Assembly (NCBI GenBank): GCA_029233965.1
Contig: JARGOP010000008.1
Coordinates: 11,288-63,653 of the forward strand
Source of the DNA: Verrucomicrobiales bacterium
GTDB lineage: Bacteria; Verrucomicrobiota; Verrucomicrobiia; Verrucomicrobiales; DEV007
Direction: 5' to 3'
DNA length: 52,366 nucleotides
Part shown: in pieces, positions 23,165 through 32,900 of the stretch
Position numbering within the stretch: the first letter of the stretch is position 1
Layout: each line of letters opens with the position of its first letter
Translations under genes and position numbers: made by a program
The notes under the pieces: generated by a model
Databases searched by the model: none
Seen by the model: the letters and a program-made list of their open reading frames with translations, nothing else
What the model was told of the DNA's origin: nothing

Positions 23165-25288
23165 ATGTCTCAAATCTCCCATCCTTTTTTAGAGGACGAA
23201 TTTCATATACGCTGGTCGACTCTGGTTCCGACTGCGATTCAGGAAGATATCCAGTTGGCCCTCGATGAAGCGCAGAAGCGGCTCGACGTCCTATGTGAAG
23301 AGTTCGATCCCGCCGCGTTGACCTTTGAAAACACTTTACTGGCGCTGGAGACCGCGACTGAAGATTTGAGCAGGGCCTGGGGACTGGTGGGTCATCTTGA
23401 TTCGGTGAGAAACAGTGACGAACTGCGTGAGGCCTACAACGCGATGCTTCCGAAGGTGACTCAGTTTTACTCGCGGATTCCCCTCAACGATGCGCTCTGG
23501 AAGCGGATCAAGGCCTACTCGGAGTCGGAGGAGGCGAGATCACTCAGCGGAGTCCGGGCCCGCTATCTGGACGAGACTGTGAAGGACTTTGTTCGCAGCG
23601 GTGCCGATTTGCCTGAGGACAAAAAAAACCGCCTCGAAGAGGTTCAGTCCGGGCTGGCCCGTGTCACGCAGAAATTTTCGGAGAACGTGCTCGATTCGAC
23701 GAATGCCTGGGACCTGATCCTTGAAGACGATTCGAGGCTCGCCGGTCTGCCTGAGACGGCGAAGGCGGTGCTTCAGGCGGAGGCGAAAGCGAAGGGTCTC
23801 GGCACCGAAGACGCACCGGTCTACCGGATCACGCTGAAAGCTCCGGTTTATTTTCCGGTCCTCGAATATGCGGATGATGCTTCTCTTCGGGAGGAGGTCT
23901 GGCGCGGCAGTATCACGGTGGGAAATGGAGGCGACTACGACAATTCGGATTTGATCCGGGAGATTTTGCAGCTCCGTCGCGAGAAAGCGGAGATCCTCGG
24001 GAAAGCGAATTTTGCCGACCAGGTCCTCGAAGAGCGGATGGCCGGGGATGGGAAAACCGCCCTGCATTTCGTGGAAGATCTCGCCGAAAAAACGAAGCCG
24101 TTTTTCGCTCGCGAAGTCGAGGAACTGAAGGCATTCCGCCTCAAGCAGGAACCGGAATGGAGTGGTGTTTTCGAACCGTGGGATGTCGCCTACTGGGCCG
24201 AAAAGCTCCGGAAAGCGCAGTATGATTTCGATGAAGAGGAAGTCCGTCCTTATTTTGCGATCGGGAATGTGATCGAGGGCATGTTCCGACTCACCGAGCA
24301 GATCTTTGGATTCAAGATCGTTGAAGTGGATTCTGTTTTCGCAAAGCCCGGGGAAACGCCTGACAAAGAAGGGGTTGAGGTCTGGCACCCGGAAGTGAAA
24401 TTCTACGAACTCCGGGACGAAGCGAACGGCGATCTTCTCGGATCGTTCTATGCCGACTGGCACCCTCGCGACGAGAAGCGGGGCGGGGCGTGGATGAATT
24501 ATCTTCGCACCGGCTCCCCTCCCGAAGACGGCAATCCCCGTGTGCCCCATCTCGGATTGATTTGCGGGAATCTCACTCCCTCCTCAGCCAATAAGCCGGC
24601 TCTCCTGACTCACAGTGAGGTGGAAACCGTGTTTCACGAGTTCGGCCATCTCCTTCATCATCTCCTCGGCGAAGTGGAGATCAAGTCACTCAACGGAGTG
24701 AATGTAGTCTGGGATTTCGTGGAACTCCCGTCGCAGATCATGGAAAATTTCTGCTGGTCGCGGGTCAGTCTCGATTTCTTTGCGAAACACTATCAAACCG
24801 GCGAGCCGATTCCGGATGCCCTGCTTAATAAAATGCTCGGAGCGAGAAATTTCCAGTCGGCGATGGTCCAGATGCGCCAGCTCACGTTTGGAAAGATGGA
24901 CCTTGAAATGCATCTACGGTCTCCCGAAGAGTTCACCGACAGGGATCTCGACAGCATTGTGAGGGAACTCCTTGACGGATATCTCATGCCACTGGCGACG
25001 AATCCGCCGACGATGGCCCGTCGTTTCACCCATCTCTTTGCCAGTGCCACCGGCTATGCGGCCGGTTATTATTCCTACAAGTGGGCTGAGGTGCTGGATG
25101 CGGATGCCTTCACAAAATTCGCCGGGGCCGGGGTTCTCAGTCCTGAAGTTGGAAAGGAGTTCCGCGCCAAAATTCTCAGCCGCGGAAACTCCCGTGAGGC
25201 GGGAGAGCTCTTCCGGGATTTCATGGGGCGTGACCCCGACTTGAACGCTCTCCTCGAGCGGAGCGGTTTGGTGGGTTACGAGTCATGA
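23165..25288 (+). CDS. prlC: M3-family oligopeptidase (oligopeptidase A-like)
   Basis: 707 residues, close to oligopeptidase A (about 680). It cleaves short peptides in the cytoplasm. The zinc motif VFHEFGHLLHHLL is present (His 491, Glu 492, His 495) with the following Glu ligand region (FVELPSQIMENFCW). The N-terminal helical half (EFDPAALTFENTLLALETA) and the C-terminal GYAAGYYSYKWAEVLD match the family. No signal peptide. Its stop overlaps the next gene by 4 bp (ATGA), so a zinc-ribbon protein is translated with it. Gene symbol by analogy. Confidence 0.93.
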   Translation: MSQISHPFLEDEFHIRWSTLVPTAIQEDIQLALDEAQKRLDVLCEEFDPAALTFENTLLALETATEDLSRAWGLVGHLDSVRNSDELREAYNAMLPKVTQFYSRIPLNDALWKRIKAYSESEEARSLSGVRARYLDETVKDFVRSGADLPEDKKNRLEEVQSGLARVTQKFSENVLDSTNAWDLILEDDSRLAGLPETAKAVLQAEAKAKGLGTEDAPVYRITLKAPVYFPVLEYADDASLREEVWRGSITVGNGGDYDNSDLIREILQLRREKAEILGKANFADQVLEERMAGDGKTALHFVEDLAEKTKPFFAREVEELKAFRLKQEPEWSGVFEPWDVAYWAEKLRKAQYDFDEEEVRPYFAIGNVIEGMFRLTEQIFGFKIVEVDSVFAKPGETPDKEGVEVWHPEVKFYELRDEANGDLLGSFYADWHPRDEKRGGAWMNYLRTGSPPEDGNPRVPHLGLICGNLTPSSANKPALLTHSEVETVFHEFGHLLHHLLGEVEIKSLNGVNVVWDFVELPSQIMENFCWSRVSLDFFAKHYQTGEPIPDALLNKMLGARNFQSAMVQMRQLTFGKMDLEMHLRSPEEFTDRDLDSIVRELLDGYLMPLATNPPTMARRFTHLFASATGYAAGYYSYKWAEVLDADAFTKFAGAGVLSPEVGKEFRAKILSRGNSREAGELFRDFMGRDPDLNALLERSGLVGYES

Positions 25289-25713
25289 AATGCCCGAGAG
25301 ATGGATGGGAATTGAGAGACGGTGAGATCGAAGGCGTCCCTGCTTATCGGTGCCCAAAGTGCAACGGATTCTCGTTCGAACTGGGCGGGAGTGACCGGTT
25401 GTCTTTCGAACCGGTTCAGCTGAAAGCGGCGGCGTGGGAGTCAGCCGGGGAAGGCGCTCTGATGTCTCCATCGAGTGGTCGGCCCATGCGGGTATTTCAC
25501 TATCGCGGGGTCGAACTCGATTACTGCGAATCCTCCAACACAGTCTGGCTGGACCGGGGCGAACTGGAAAAAATTTCCCGTGCCGATACCTCCCGGTTGA
25601 AAAAGGAAAACAGGTCCAACCCGCTTCTCGATGGTCTCGATGCCGCGGTTACCGGCGTCGATTTCGTCGGATTCATCGCCGACGCATTTGGATCGTTGTT
25701 CGACGGATTTTGA
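25285..25713 (+). CDS. TFIIB-type zinc-ribbon protein
   Basis: 142 residues. The N-terminal half has C3 and C23-P-K-C26, and the second half has LDYCESSNTVWLDRGELEKI, which matches the zf-TFIIB pattern (C..CGGVWLDRGELEKI) although one Cys of that second half is replaced by Ser. It probably binds one zinc and acts as a small accessory or nucleic-acid protein. The C-terminus is hydrophobic (AAVTGVDFVGFIADAFGSLF). The ATG overlaps the prlC stop and the gene is convergent with pyrG with a 2-bp gap. Confidence 0.8.
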   Translation: MKCPRDGWELRDGEIEGVPAYRCPKCNGFSFELGGSDRLSFEPVQLKAAAWESAGEGALMSPSSGRPMRVFHYRGVELDYCESSNTVWLDRGELEKISRADTSRLKKENRSNPLLDGLDAAVTGVDFVGFIADAFGSLFDGF

Positions 25714-25715
25714 AA

Positions 25716-27317
25716 TCACTTCCGGTTCTCAAGCGCTGCAGCGACGAACCCCTTGAAGAGAGGGTGGGGTTTGGTCGGCTTGCTCTGGAACTCGGGGTGG
25801 AACTGCACCGCGATAAAGAAGGGATGATCCGGAATCTCGATGATCTCGCCGAGAAGGCCGTCGGGTGAAGTTCCTACAAGGCGGAAGCCTTTTTCCTCCA
25901 ACTGTGTCTTGTAGTTCTGATTGAACTCGTAGCGGTGGCGATGGCGCTCGTTGACGGTGTTCGAGCCGTAGAGGTCCGCAGAGCGACTGCCCGAAGCAAG
26001 CTTTGCTTCCCAGGTCCCGAGACGCATCGTGGCTCCCATGTTCTCGACCTCCTTCTGTTCTTCGAGCAGACAGATCACCGGGTGGGGCGTCTGCGGTTCG
26101 AATTCGGTGCTGTGGGCCCCGATGAGACCGCAGGCGTTTCTCGCAAACTCGATCGTGGCGATTTGCATGCCGAGACAGATCCCGAAGAAGGGGATGTCAT
26201 TTTCCCGGGCGTATTGCGTGGCCATAATCTTGCCTTCGATGCCGCGATCCCCGAATCCACCCGGAATGAGAACGGCAGCGACATCTTTGAGATATTTCTT
26301 CGGCCCGTGTTCCTCGATATCGCCCGAGTCGATCCGAACGATTTCGACTTTCGTGTCATTCGCTGCACCGGCATGAGTGAGGGACTCGTAGATCGACTTG
26401 TAGGCATCCTGAAGCTCAATGTACTTCCCGACGACGCCGATTTTGACGGTGTGAGTTGGATTCACGATGCGGTCGACCATGTTGCGCCATTCGATGAGAT
26501 CGGGCTCGGCGGTCTCTAGTCCGAGGCGGGCGCAGATGATCGAATCGAGATTCTGATCGTAGAGTTTCAGGGGCGCTTCGTAGATCGAGCCCTGAATGTC
26601 GACGAAAGGCACCACGGCTTCCGGCTTGATATTGCAGAACATCGAAATCTTGCGTTTGATCTCGTTATCGATCGGAAACTCCGACCGGCAAATGATGACG
26701 TCAGGAGCGATACCGATTTCGCGCAGCTTCGCAACCGATTGCTGCGTAGGCTTCGTTTTCAGCTCTTCGGCGGCCTTGATGAAGGGAACCAGCGTCGCAT
26801 GCATGAAGGCCACATTTTCGTGGCCGACTTCGTCTTTAAACTGACGGAGAGCTTCGAGGAAAGGAAGGCCCTCGATGTCTCCGGTGGTCCCGCCGATTTC
26901 GGTGATGATGATGTCGGCATCCGTGGAATCGACGACGTCGTAGATGCGCTGTTTGATCTCGTCGGTGACGTGAGGAATCACCTGGACGGTTGCACCCAGG
27001 TAGTCGCCTCTGCGTTCCTTTTTAATCACGTTCTCGTAGACCTGACCGCTCGTGAGATTGTTCAACTGGGAAAGGCGTCCGCTCGTGAAGCGTTCGTAGT
27101 GACCCAGGTCGAGATCGGTTTCCGCGCCGTCATCGAGGACGTAGACCTCCCCGTGCTGGAAGGGGCTCATCGTGCCCGGATCCACATTGAGATACGGGTC
27201 GAATTTCTGCATGAGAACCTTCAGCCCGCGCTGCTCAAGCAAAGTGCCGAGAGCGGCGGCGGCGAGGCCTTTTCCGAGGGAGCTGACGACTCCACCTGTG
27301 ACGAAGATGTACTTCAT
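25716..27317 (-). CDS. pyrG: CTP synthase
   Basis: Converts UTP to CTP using ATP and glutamine. 533 residues, the usual length. Synthetase half: [20 protein letters not shown] with the P-loop at the N-terminus and [17 protein letters not shown]. Glutaminase half: GICLGMQ nucleophile Cys and the HPEFQS His-Glu near the C-terminus. The start ATG overlaps the kdsB stop by 4 bp (ATGA), so kdsB-pyrG form a translationally coupled pair; CTP is the co-substrate of KdsB. Confidence 0.98.
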   Translation of the reverse strand: MKYIFVTGGVVSSLGKGLAAAALGTLLEQRGLKVLMQKFDPYLNVDPGTMSPFQHGEVYVLDDGAETDLDLGHYERFTSGRLSQLNNLTSGQVYENVIKKERRGDYLGATVQVIPHVTDEIKQRIYDVVDSTDADIIITEIGGTTGDIEGLPFLEALRQFKDEVGHENVAFMHATLVPFIKAAEELKTKPTQQSVAKLREIGIAPDVIICRSEFPIDNEIKRKISMFCNIKPEAVVPFVDIQGSIYEAPLKLYDQNLDSIICARLGLETAEPDLIEWRNMVDRIVNPTHTVKIGVVGKYIELQDAYKSIYESLTHAGAANDTKVEIVRIDSGDIEEHGPKKYLKDVAAVLIPGGFGDRGIEGKIMATQYARENDIPFFGICLGMQIATIEFARNACGLIGAHSTEFEPQTPHPVICLLEEQKEVENMGATMRLGTWEAKLASGSRSADLYGSNTVNERHRHRYEFNQNYKTQLEEKGFRLVGTSPDGLLGEIIEIPDHPFFIAVQFHPEFQSKPTKPHPLFKGFVAAALENRK

Positions 27318-28060
27318 TGAGACAATTGTTCGTTGAGTATCGCCGCCTGCTCCGGAGTGTCAACGCCGGGCGACTCATCGTCCGTTAAAACCACGCGGAT
27401 ACGGCCTCCGTTCTCGAGGGCGCGGAGTTGTTCAAGGCCTTCGGTCCGCTCGAGCAGGGAAGGTTCCCACCTGACAAAATCGAAGAGGAAATCGCGGCGG
27501 AATCCGTAAATTCCCTTGTGGCGAAAATACATCAGGTCCCCGGGGGTGTTGCGGGGGTGGGGGATGAGGCTGCGGGAGAAATAGAGCGCGTTCCCGTTCG
27601 AGTCGATTGTCACTTTGACTACATTCGGGTCCTCAAGGACGGGATCGCCCGGGGAAATCGGGTTCGCGGCGGTGATCATCGGCAGACCCGGCTGAGCAAG
27701 AAGATCCGCAGCGAGGCGGTCAATGAGAACTGTATCGATCAGGGGTTCGTCGCCCTGTATGTTGATGATGTGGCTCATGCCGGGGAAGGCTTCGGCGACT
27801 TCCGCAGCGCGGTCCGTCCCGCTCGGGTGGTCGGAGCGGGTCATCGTGACATGCCCCCCGAAGGCACGGACTGCGTCAGCGATGCGCGCATCGTCGGTGG
27901 CGACGGTGAGGTGGGCGAGATTCCTGCACTCGAGGCAGCGATCCCAGACATGCTGTACCAGGGCTTTACCGGCAATGAGATGCAGGGGTTTTCCGGGAAA
28001 GCGGGTCGATCCCCAGCGAGCGGGAATGACACCGAGGACTTGCTTGGTTTCGGTCGGCAT
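27314..28060 (-). CDS. kdsB: 3-deoxy-manno-octulosonate cytidylyltransferase
   Basis: Activates KDO with CTP for lipopolysaccharide inner-core synthesis, so the cell has an LPS-type outer membrane. 248 residues from ATG 28060 (the family is about 245-255). [15 protein letters not shown] is the nucleotidyltransferase signature; [10 protein letters not shown] supplies the metal-binding Asp, and [10 protein letters not shown] the KDO-binding region. A TTG at 28066 is also in frame. Overlaps pyrG by 4 bp downstream, which supplies its CTP. Confidence 0.96.
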   Translation of the reverse strand: MPTETKQVLGVIPARWGSTRFPGKPLHLIAGKALVQHVWDRCLECRNLAHLTVATDDARIADAVRAFGGHVTMTRSDHPSGTDRAAEVAEAFPGMSHIINIQGDEPLIDTVLIDRLAADLLAQPGLPMITAANPISPGDPVLEDPNVVKVTIDSNGNALYFSRSLIPHPRNTPGDLMYFRHKGIYGFRRDFLFDFVRWEPSLLERTEGLEQLRALENGGRIRVVLTDDESPGVDTPEQAAILNEQLSQ

Positions 28061-28117
28061 GATCAATCTTCACGAAGTCTAGATTCGGGGATTAATCAAG
28101 GGAATCCCGTTCGAGAA

Positions 28118-28139
28118 TCTCATTGAATTCGCGATGAGA
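28118..28139. promoter_or_regulatory. inverted repeat in the kdsB-thrH divergent gap
   Basis: TCTCAT (28118-28123) and ATGAGA (28134-28139), 10-bp spacer, lie between the two divergent genes. The position suits an operator; no regulator is recognised. Confidence 0.3.
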
Positions 28140-28178
28140 ATAGAGGAAACGTGCTTTAAACCTTAGCTGAAACGAACC

Positions 28179-28793
28179 GTGGAAATCGCCTGCCTGGACC
28201 TCGAAGGAGTCCTCATTCCTGAAATCTGGATTAATGTTGCCGAGAAAACCGGCATCAGGGAGCTACTCGCGACGACCCGCGACATCCCTGACTACGATGT
28301 TCTCATGACGCAACGGCTGCGGATCCTGGAGGAGAACAATCTCACGATCCATGACGTGCAGGAGGTGATCGACAGCCTCGGGCCCCTCGACGGGGCGAAG
28401 GAATTTTTAGACTGGCTCAAATCGGAGTTTCAGGTCGTGATTTTATCAGACACCTTCTACGAGTTCGCGGCACCACTGATGCGGCAGCTCGATTATCCGA
28501 CGCTGTTTTGTCACAGGCTCGGGATCGATGGGGCAGGAAAGATCGCGGAGTACCATCTTCGCATGCCTGACCAGAAGCGGGAGGCCGTGAAGCGTTTTCA
28601 CGAACTGAATTTCAAAGCCATCGCCGCCGGCGACTCCTACAACGACACGACGATGCTGAGCGAAGCGGATCGGGGCATTCTTTTCTGTCCTCCACAGAAT
28701 GTGATCGACGAATTCCCGCAGTTCCCGGTGGCAACGGATTACGAGATGCTCAAAGCAGAGTTTCTGAAGGCGCGGGGTGAAATCAGGGCGTAG
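28179..28793 (+). CDS. thrH: ThrH-type phosphoserine phosphatase / homoserine phosphotransferase
   Basis: 204 residues, the length of Pseudomonas ThrH (about 205). The HAD motif near the N-terminus reads ACLDLEGVLIPEIW (Asp-x-Glu in place of the usual Asp-x-Asp, as in ThrH). Motif II is VVILSDTF and motif III GDSYNDTTML. ThrH can dephosphorylate phosphoserine and transfer that phosphate to homoserine, so here it may supply SerB function. Start is GTG at 28179. No thr or ser genes lie beside it. Confidence 0.9.
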   Translation: MEIACLDLEGVLIPEIWINVAEKTGIRELLATTRDIPDYDVLMTQRLRILEENNLTIHDVQEVIDSLGPLDGAKEFLDWLKSEFQVVILSDTFYEFAAPLMRQLDYPTLFCHRLGIDGAGKIAEYHLRMPDQKREAVKRFHELNFKAIAAGDSYNDTTMLSEADRGILFCPPQNVIDEFPQFPVATDYEMLKAEFLKARGEIRA

Positions 28794-28861
28794 CGAATTT
28801 GCCCCCCTTTTTCCGCAGCGTCACTCATCCGGAAGCACGGCACTCGCCCCCCCCCGAAAAG

Positions 28862-28947
28862 CAAGGAGGGGCGATTTCCTATCGCCCGCGAAGCCTATCC
28901 GGCGGGGATGAAGAGGTTCTCCGGCGGTAGGAAACCGCCGCTCCTTG
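28862..28947. repeat. imperfect inverted-repeat element (REP-like)
   Basis: The arms are AAGGAGGGGCGATTTCCTAT (28863 onward) and its near-complement ending CCGCTCCTT (28938-28946). Each arm itself folds: GGCGATTTCCTATCGCC and GGCGGTAGGAAACCGCC. The outer AAGGAG/CTCCTT are complementary over six bases. The element sits between thrH and queD, beside a nine-C run at 28847-28855. It looks like an interspersed REP-type element; copy number in the genome cannot be judged here. Confidence 0.7.
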
Positions 28948-28969
28948 AAGGGAGGCCTTCGGCTGTGGT

Positions 28970-29425
28970 TCAGGCCGAAAATTCTGCCCAGGAACTCGAG
29001 GTTTCCCAGACTTTGACGGAGACGACTTTCACGGAATCGCGCAGCGGAAATTCCCTTGCCTCGCCGGTCCGATAAGCATCAAGCGAGTCGCGGAGGTGTT
29101 GGAAAATATCCCGCGCGAGAATCTCGGTGGTGGGATCCTCCGACTCATACCCGATGACCCGGTCACCGTAGCGTTCCTTGAACTCTGCATAGGCAGGGTC
29201 GTCCGTATTCATGCACATCGCGTGATCGTATTGGTCAAGGTAGTCACTCAGGATCAGTTTCACGACTTTGAAATCGCAGACCATTTCACGTTCGTCGAGA
29301 TCGGGGGCTTCGAGAATGCACTCCACCTTGCGGGTGTGTCCATGCGGAAACCTGCACTTGTCGGGGTGCTTGCTCAGCATGTGACCGTTTTCGATCTCAA
29401 AGATTCTGCAAATGCGATAGGGCAT
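28970..29425 (-). CDS. queD: 6-carboxytetrahydropterin synthase-like (QueD/PTPS family)
   Basis: 151 residues. Makes 6-carboxy-tetrahydropterin from dihydroneopterin triphosphate on the way to queuosine, or related pterins. Zinc and catalytic pattern: NGHML then CRFPHGH (CxxxHGH) near residues 24-30, DHAMCMN near 67, EDPTTEILA near 96 and KVWETSSS at the C-terminus. It fits QueD better than eukaryotic PTPS, but no queC or queE lies nearby. It diverges from the frame-disrupted gene that follows. The symbol is by family. Confidence 0.85.
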   Translation of the reverse strand: MPYRICRIFEIENGHMLSKHPDKCRFPHGHTRKVECILEAPDLDEREMVCDFKVVKLILSDYLDQYDHAMCMNTDDPAYAEFKERYGDRVIGYESEDPTTEILARDIFQHLRDSLDAYRTGEAREFPLRDSVKVVSVKVWETSSSWAEFSA

Positions 29426-29524
29426 GGTTTTTCAGGGGCGCGAATGTCCTCGCCGTGAGGCCTTTGCGCAAGTCGCTTCGAGAGGAAACTTTACAGGCGG
29501 ATCCGGAGACGCTTTGCTCATGTC

Positions 29525-29883
29525 ATGGAACTGGTCGCTCTCTTCGGATGCTTTGTCGTGGTTGCACTGCCGATTCTCTTTGTGCTGGCATTCGTCATGG
29601 CGATCACGCGAAAATCGTCAGTGGACAGATGCGGGATGTGGTTCTCAATTCCGCCGAGTCCGAGCTGTTACCGCTGAAAATCAGTGGGTTCACCTCCTTC
29701 CGGCAGGAGTTGGAAGGCATTGTCGACGGCATTCCGATTGCCTACCTGAATACTTTCATTGAGGGCGAAGATCATTTTCATCAGGTCCTGACCTGGACGA
29801 CGAGGGATCGAAAAGACCGCGAGTTCCCGCTTTTCCGGGCGACGGTGGAGTCTTTTCGGGAACTCCCTGAGCCCGGGGAGTAA
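29525..29883 (+). pseudogene. small membrane protein gene, frame-disrupted at an A4 run
   Basis: An ATG at 29525 opens a frame with a strong membrane segment (MELVALFGCFVVVALPILFV) that stops at 29677. A protein-like frame with no good start continues in the -1 register to 29883: IVSGQMRDVVLNSAESELLP and FHQVLTWTTRD. Adding one A to the four at 29611-29614 joins them as ...AITRK-IVSGQ.... So either a base was lost (mutation or assembly error) or a -1 slip occurs. The repaired product would be ~120 residues with one N-terminal anchor and an unrecognised domain. Confidence 0.6.
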
Positions 29884-29992
29884 GCGTGTATCTGTTGCGG
29901 CACGAATTGTTTCAAAAATCGCCTGGAAAATCGTTATGTTTTCGTTCATGGGTAGGCACGGGACTTGCAGCGGCTGTCTCCGAACCCGCATT

Positions 29993-32900
29993 ATGAAGAA
30001 CTTTCTCAAAGATCGCATTGGATTCGACGGCAAGGCCGAGAGCGCCGGTAAGCATGACGACAGCCGGGCACGCGATTACATCAATCTGAAGCTGGCCTCG
30101 CGAGGATTCCCGATTGTGGGGGAGGAGGCAGACTATCCGTTCCTTGAGATGGCGAGATCGTTGATCCTGAACTTTCAGGAGCGTCTCAGGGTTCTCGACA
30201 ACTACCGCAGTCCGGTCGATCAACACATCAGTGACTGGCTCCGTGGGTATCTGGAGGGCATCGGATGTTTTGAAGAGGGGGAACCGATGCTCCCGAACGC
30301 GCTTGTTCTGGAACGCCACGGCCTCGCGCGCCTTCTCTCGCTCCCGGCACGAGGCGATAAGTTCCAATCGGATATCGTTTCCAGCTTTCGGACCTGGCAG
30401 GGGGTTTGCCACAACCCGGCGAAAGACCGGCGCACGACAAAAGGGGTTTTCCACGTTGCGGAAGGAGGGCTGCCGATCGCAGCGGACAAACTGGCGGTGC
30501 CGAAGAAAACCTTCGGACTGATGCTCAAGGCCGCCCTGAACCCGCCGGAAAGTCTCATGACGATTCCGTTCACGGCGGAGGGAAAGCCGGTCCATGCCTT
30601 CGTTTCGCTCATGTTGCGGCCGATTGTGAGTCCGGAGGTGCCCGGATTTTCGGCGGAAAAAACGATGGAGACCCGCTTCTTTGTGCCGGGGAATCTCGTC
30701 AGTAACCTGGATTTTGTGGAGTCGATTTTCGGGAACGCAGGGGATCCGTTCCTGCCCGAAAATGACGCCCGTCTCGATGTGCGTCATTGGTCCGGTCACA
30801 CCGGATGCGTCATTCTTGCGCCACACCTCACCACCGTGAAGAAGAAGGATGTCGGACTGCCCCACATTTCCGGGGCAACGGAGCAGCAGAAAGCCCAGGG
30901 GATGTGCTGGGAGTCTGAAGACGAGTGCTACAACAACGGTTCCGCGTTTAAGCTTACGACCCGTGATGAAAAAGGCGTCGTCGTCACCCTCATTGCTGAC
31001 AACTACTTCGGCTACTGCAAGAAGGAGGTGAAGACCCAGATCAGTTATGCTGCGAATCTCTACGGTCTCGCCGAGGAGGAACATGCCGGTGGCGCGCTCG
31101 TTTTTCCGAGCTTTGATCTTGGCGAGCATTTCTCATTGAGTGACTTTCGTCGTGAGGTGGATCATACCTTTGCTGAGGTCCTCGAGCGCCATGGCGACAG
31201 CATTGAGGTGATGCCGGAAGGCTACGCAATCGACCGGACCTATCCGGACATTATTTTTATCCCCGAAGATGCCTATCTCGATCTCCACCGGCAAAGCGTG
31301 AGCTGGAAGAAAGACGGCGAAGCTCAGAGCATTCCGCTGCAGCCGGAGTGCACCTACGTTCTGCCGTCAGGCTACAAAGTGGAGATGAAAAAGCCCTCTG
31401 CCGGAACCCGCTGGAGGCTGGTCGGGACGAATGCGGAGGGAACCTTCTGCCACAAGCCGTGCACTGTTTCGGGCGGAGGAAAGTCTGAGATTTCGAAGTC
31501 ACTCGCGGACGCGATGGAGGAGGGTCCGGTCATCATGCCGCGCTTTGAGCAGGATATGTTTCTTGTAGAGCAGTTGCTGAAAAGGGACTATGGCGACCGT
31601 TTCAGGAATCCCAGGGAGCCGGGGAAACCGAGTCGGGGAATCCTCGATCCCGACAGATCCCTGGGATCAGTCATGCGTCTCTTTTCGCAAAGTGATGTCT
31701 ATACGGATGACTACAACGAATTCATCAATACAATCCCGCGGACGGTCCGGGATTTTATCCTGACATTGAAGCGATACTGGAAGGCGGACTGGGGTGATGA
31801 CTGGCGCAGCCGTTTCCGTGTCGATATGGTCAATGGCGAGTCGGGCTTCCTCCTCAAGTATCGCCTCGAGTCGGTTATGACACGCTACCTGCGGGTCGGC
31901 TACGGGAAGGACGGGTCGTGGAGAATGTTTGGTTTGCGCAAGGATTTTGCGCCGTCGACGAAGTTGCAGCGGGAGGACGATATTACGGCGTCACTGATCG
32001 TTCCCGCAGCCACGATTGATGAATCGTTGCTGCATCCCGATGTCCGCTTCCCTGCCTACAAATTTTCGGTGAACTGTGAATACCGGCTCTTTCAGCGACC
32101 CGATGAAGCGATTCATCGCGGCTATGACAAGCAGACCGAGTTGGACTTTTCCAAGGGCGGAAATTTCTTCTCCAACTACGAGCCGAAAACGAGGGAGGAG
32201 GGCATTGAGATCGTGAAAGATGCGATCCGTTTTGACTACTTCACGAAGCCGATCAAGAAGATCTTCAAGGATTTTGTGAAGGCAAAGTCAGGGCCGGAGT
32301 ATATCATCAGTTCGGCACATCCCCGCCTTGTTGACGGGAAGCCGAGCGAGAACCCCCGCTACCTCCAGAACCGTCCGGACCTTGAGAATCCAAGAGGTGA
32401 ATATCTGGGTGAGTTGGGTTCCCGGCTCTACCGCCGCCTCGGAAGCGACCAGCCGGTCCTGAATCCGGTTCATGCGGTTTTGCCGGGCCGCCGGAACAAT
32501 CCCGCAGACTATGAGGCGGGGATTCGACCCCTGGCGGTATTTGGACCGATCCACCATCAGGAGTTGCCCGAACTCTTCATGGACTTTGTCGCGAGTCTCA
32601 CGGGCAAGTCACCGTCGACGACCGGTGCAGGATCGGAAGGGGCTTTGACGAAGGGGCCATTCAACGCGCTGCTCCCGGTTGTTGATTTGAATGCGGCTTT
32701 GTTAGGGTATATCGTGAGCGGTTACGAAGGGTTCAGTACAGCGGCCGGTTACATTGGTCCGAATTATCGCGTCGACCACGATATCAGTCTCGTTGTCCCT
32801 GAAGTCTGGAGCCGGATGTTTCTTCACGAGCGACGATCTGCCTATCTCATCAAAGAGGGCTATCTTGAGGCGCTTCAGGATTTCGAAGAGGATGGCGAGA

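Noticed and set aside
28847-28855. Nine-C homopolymer
   Set aside because: Unusual but intergenic with no overlap to a reading frame; too little to claim phase variation.
29912-31129. 405-codon minus-strand frame opposite the PEPCK-like gene
   Set aside because: The + strand frame is longer, protein-like and in register to its end; the minus frame is shadow.
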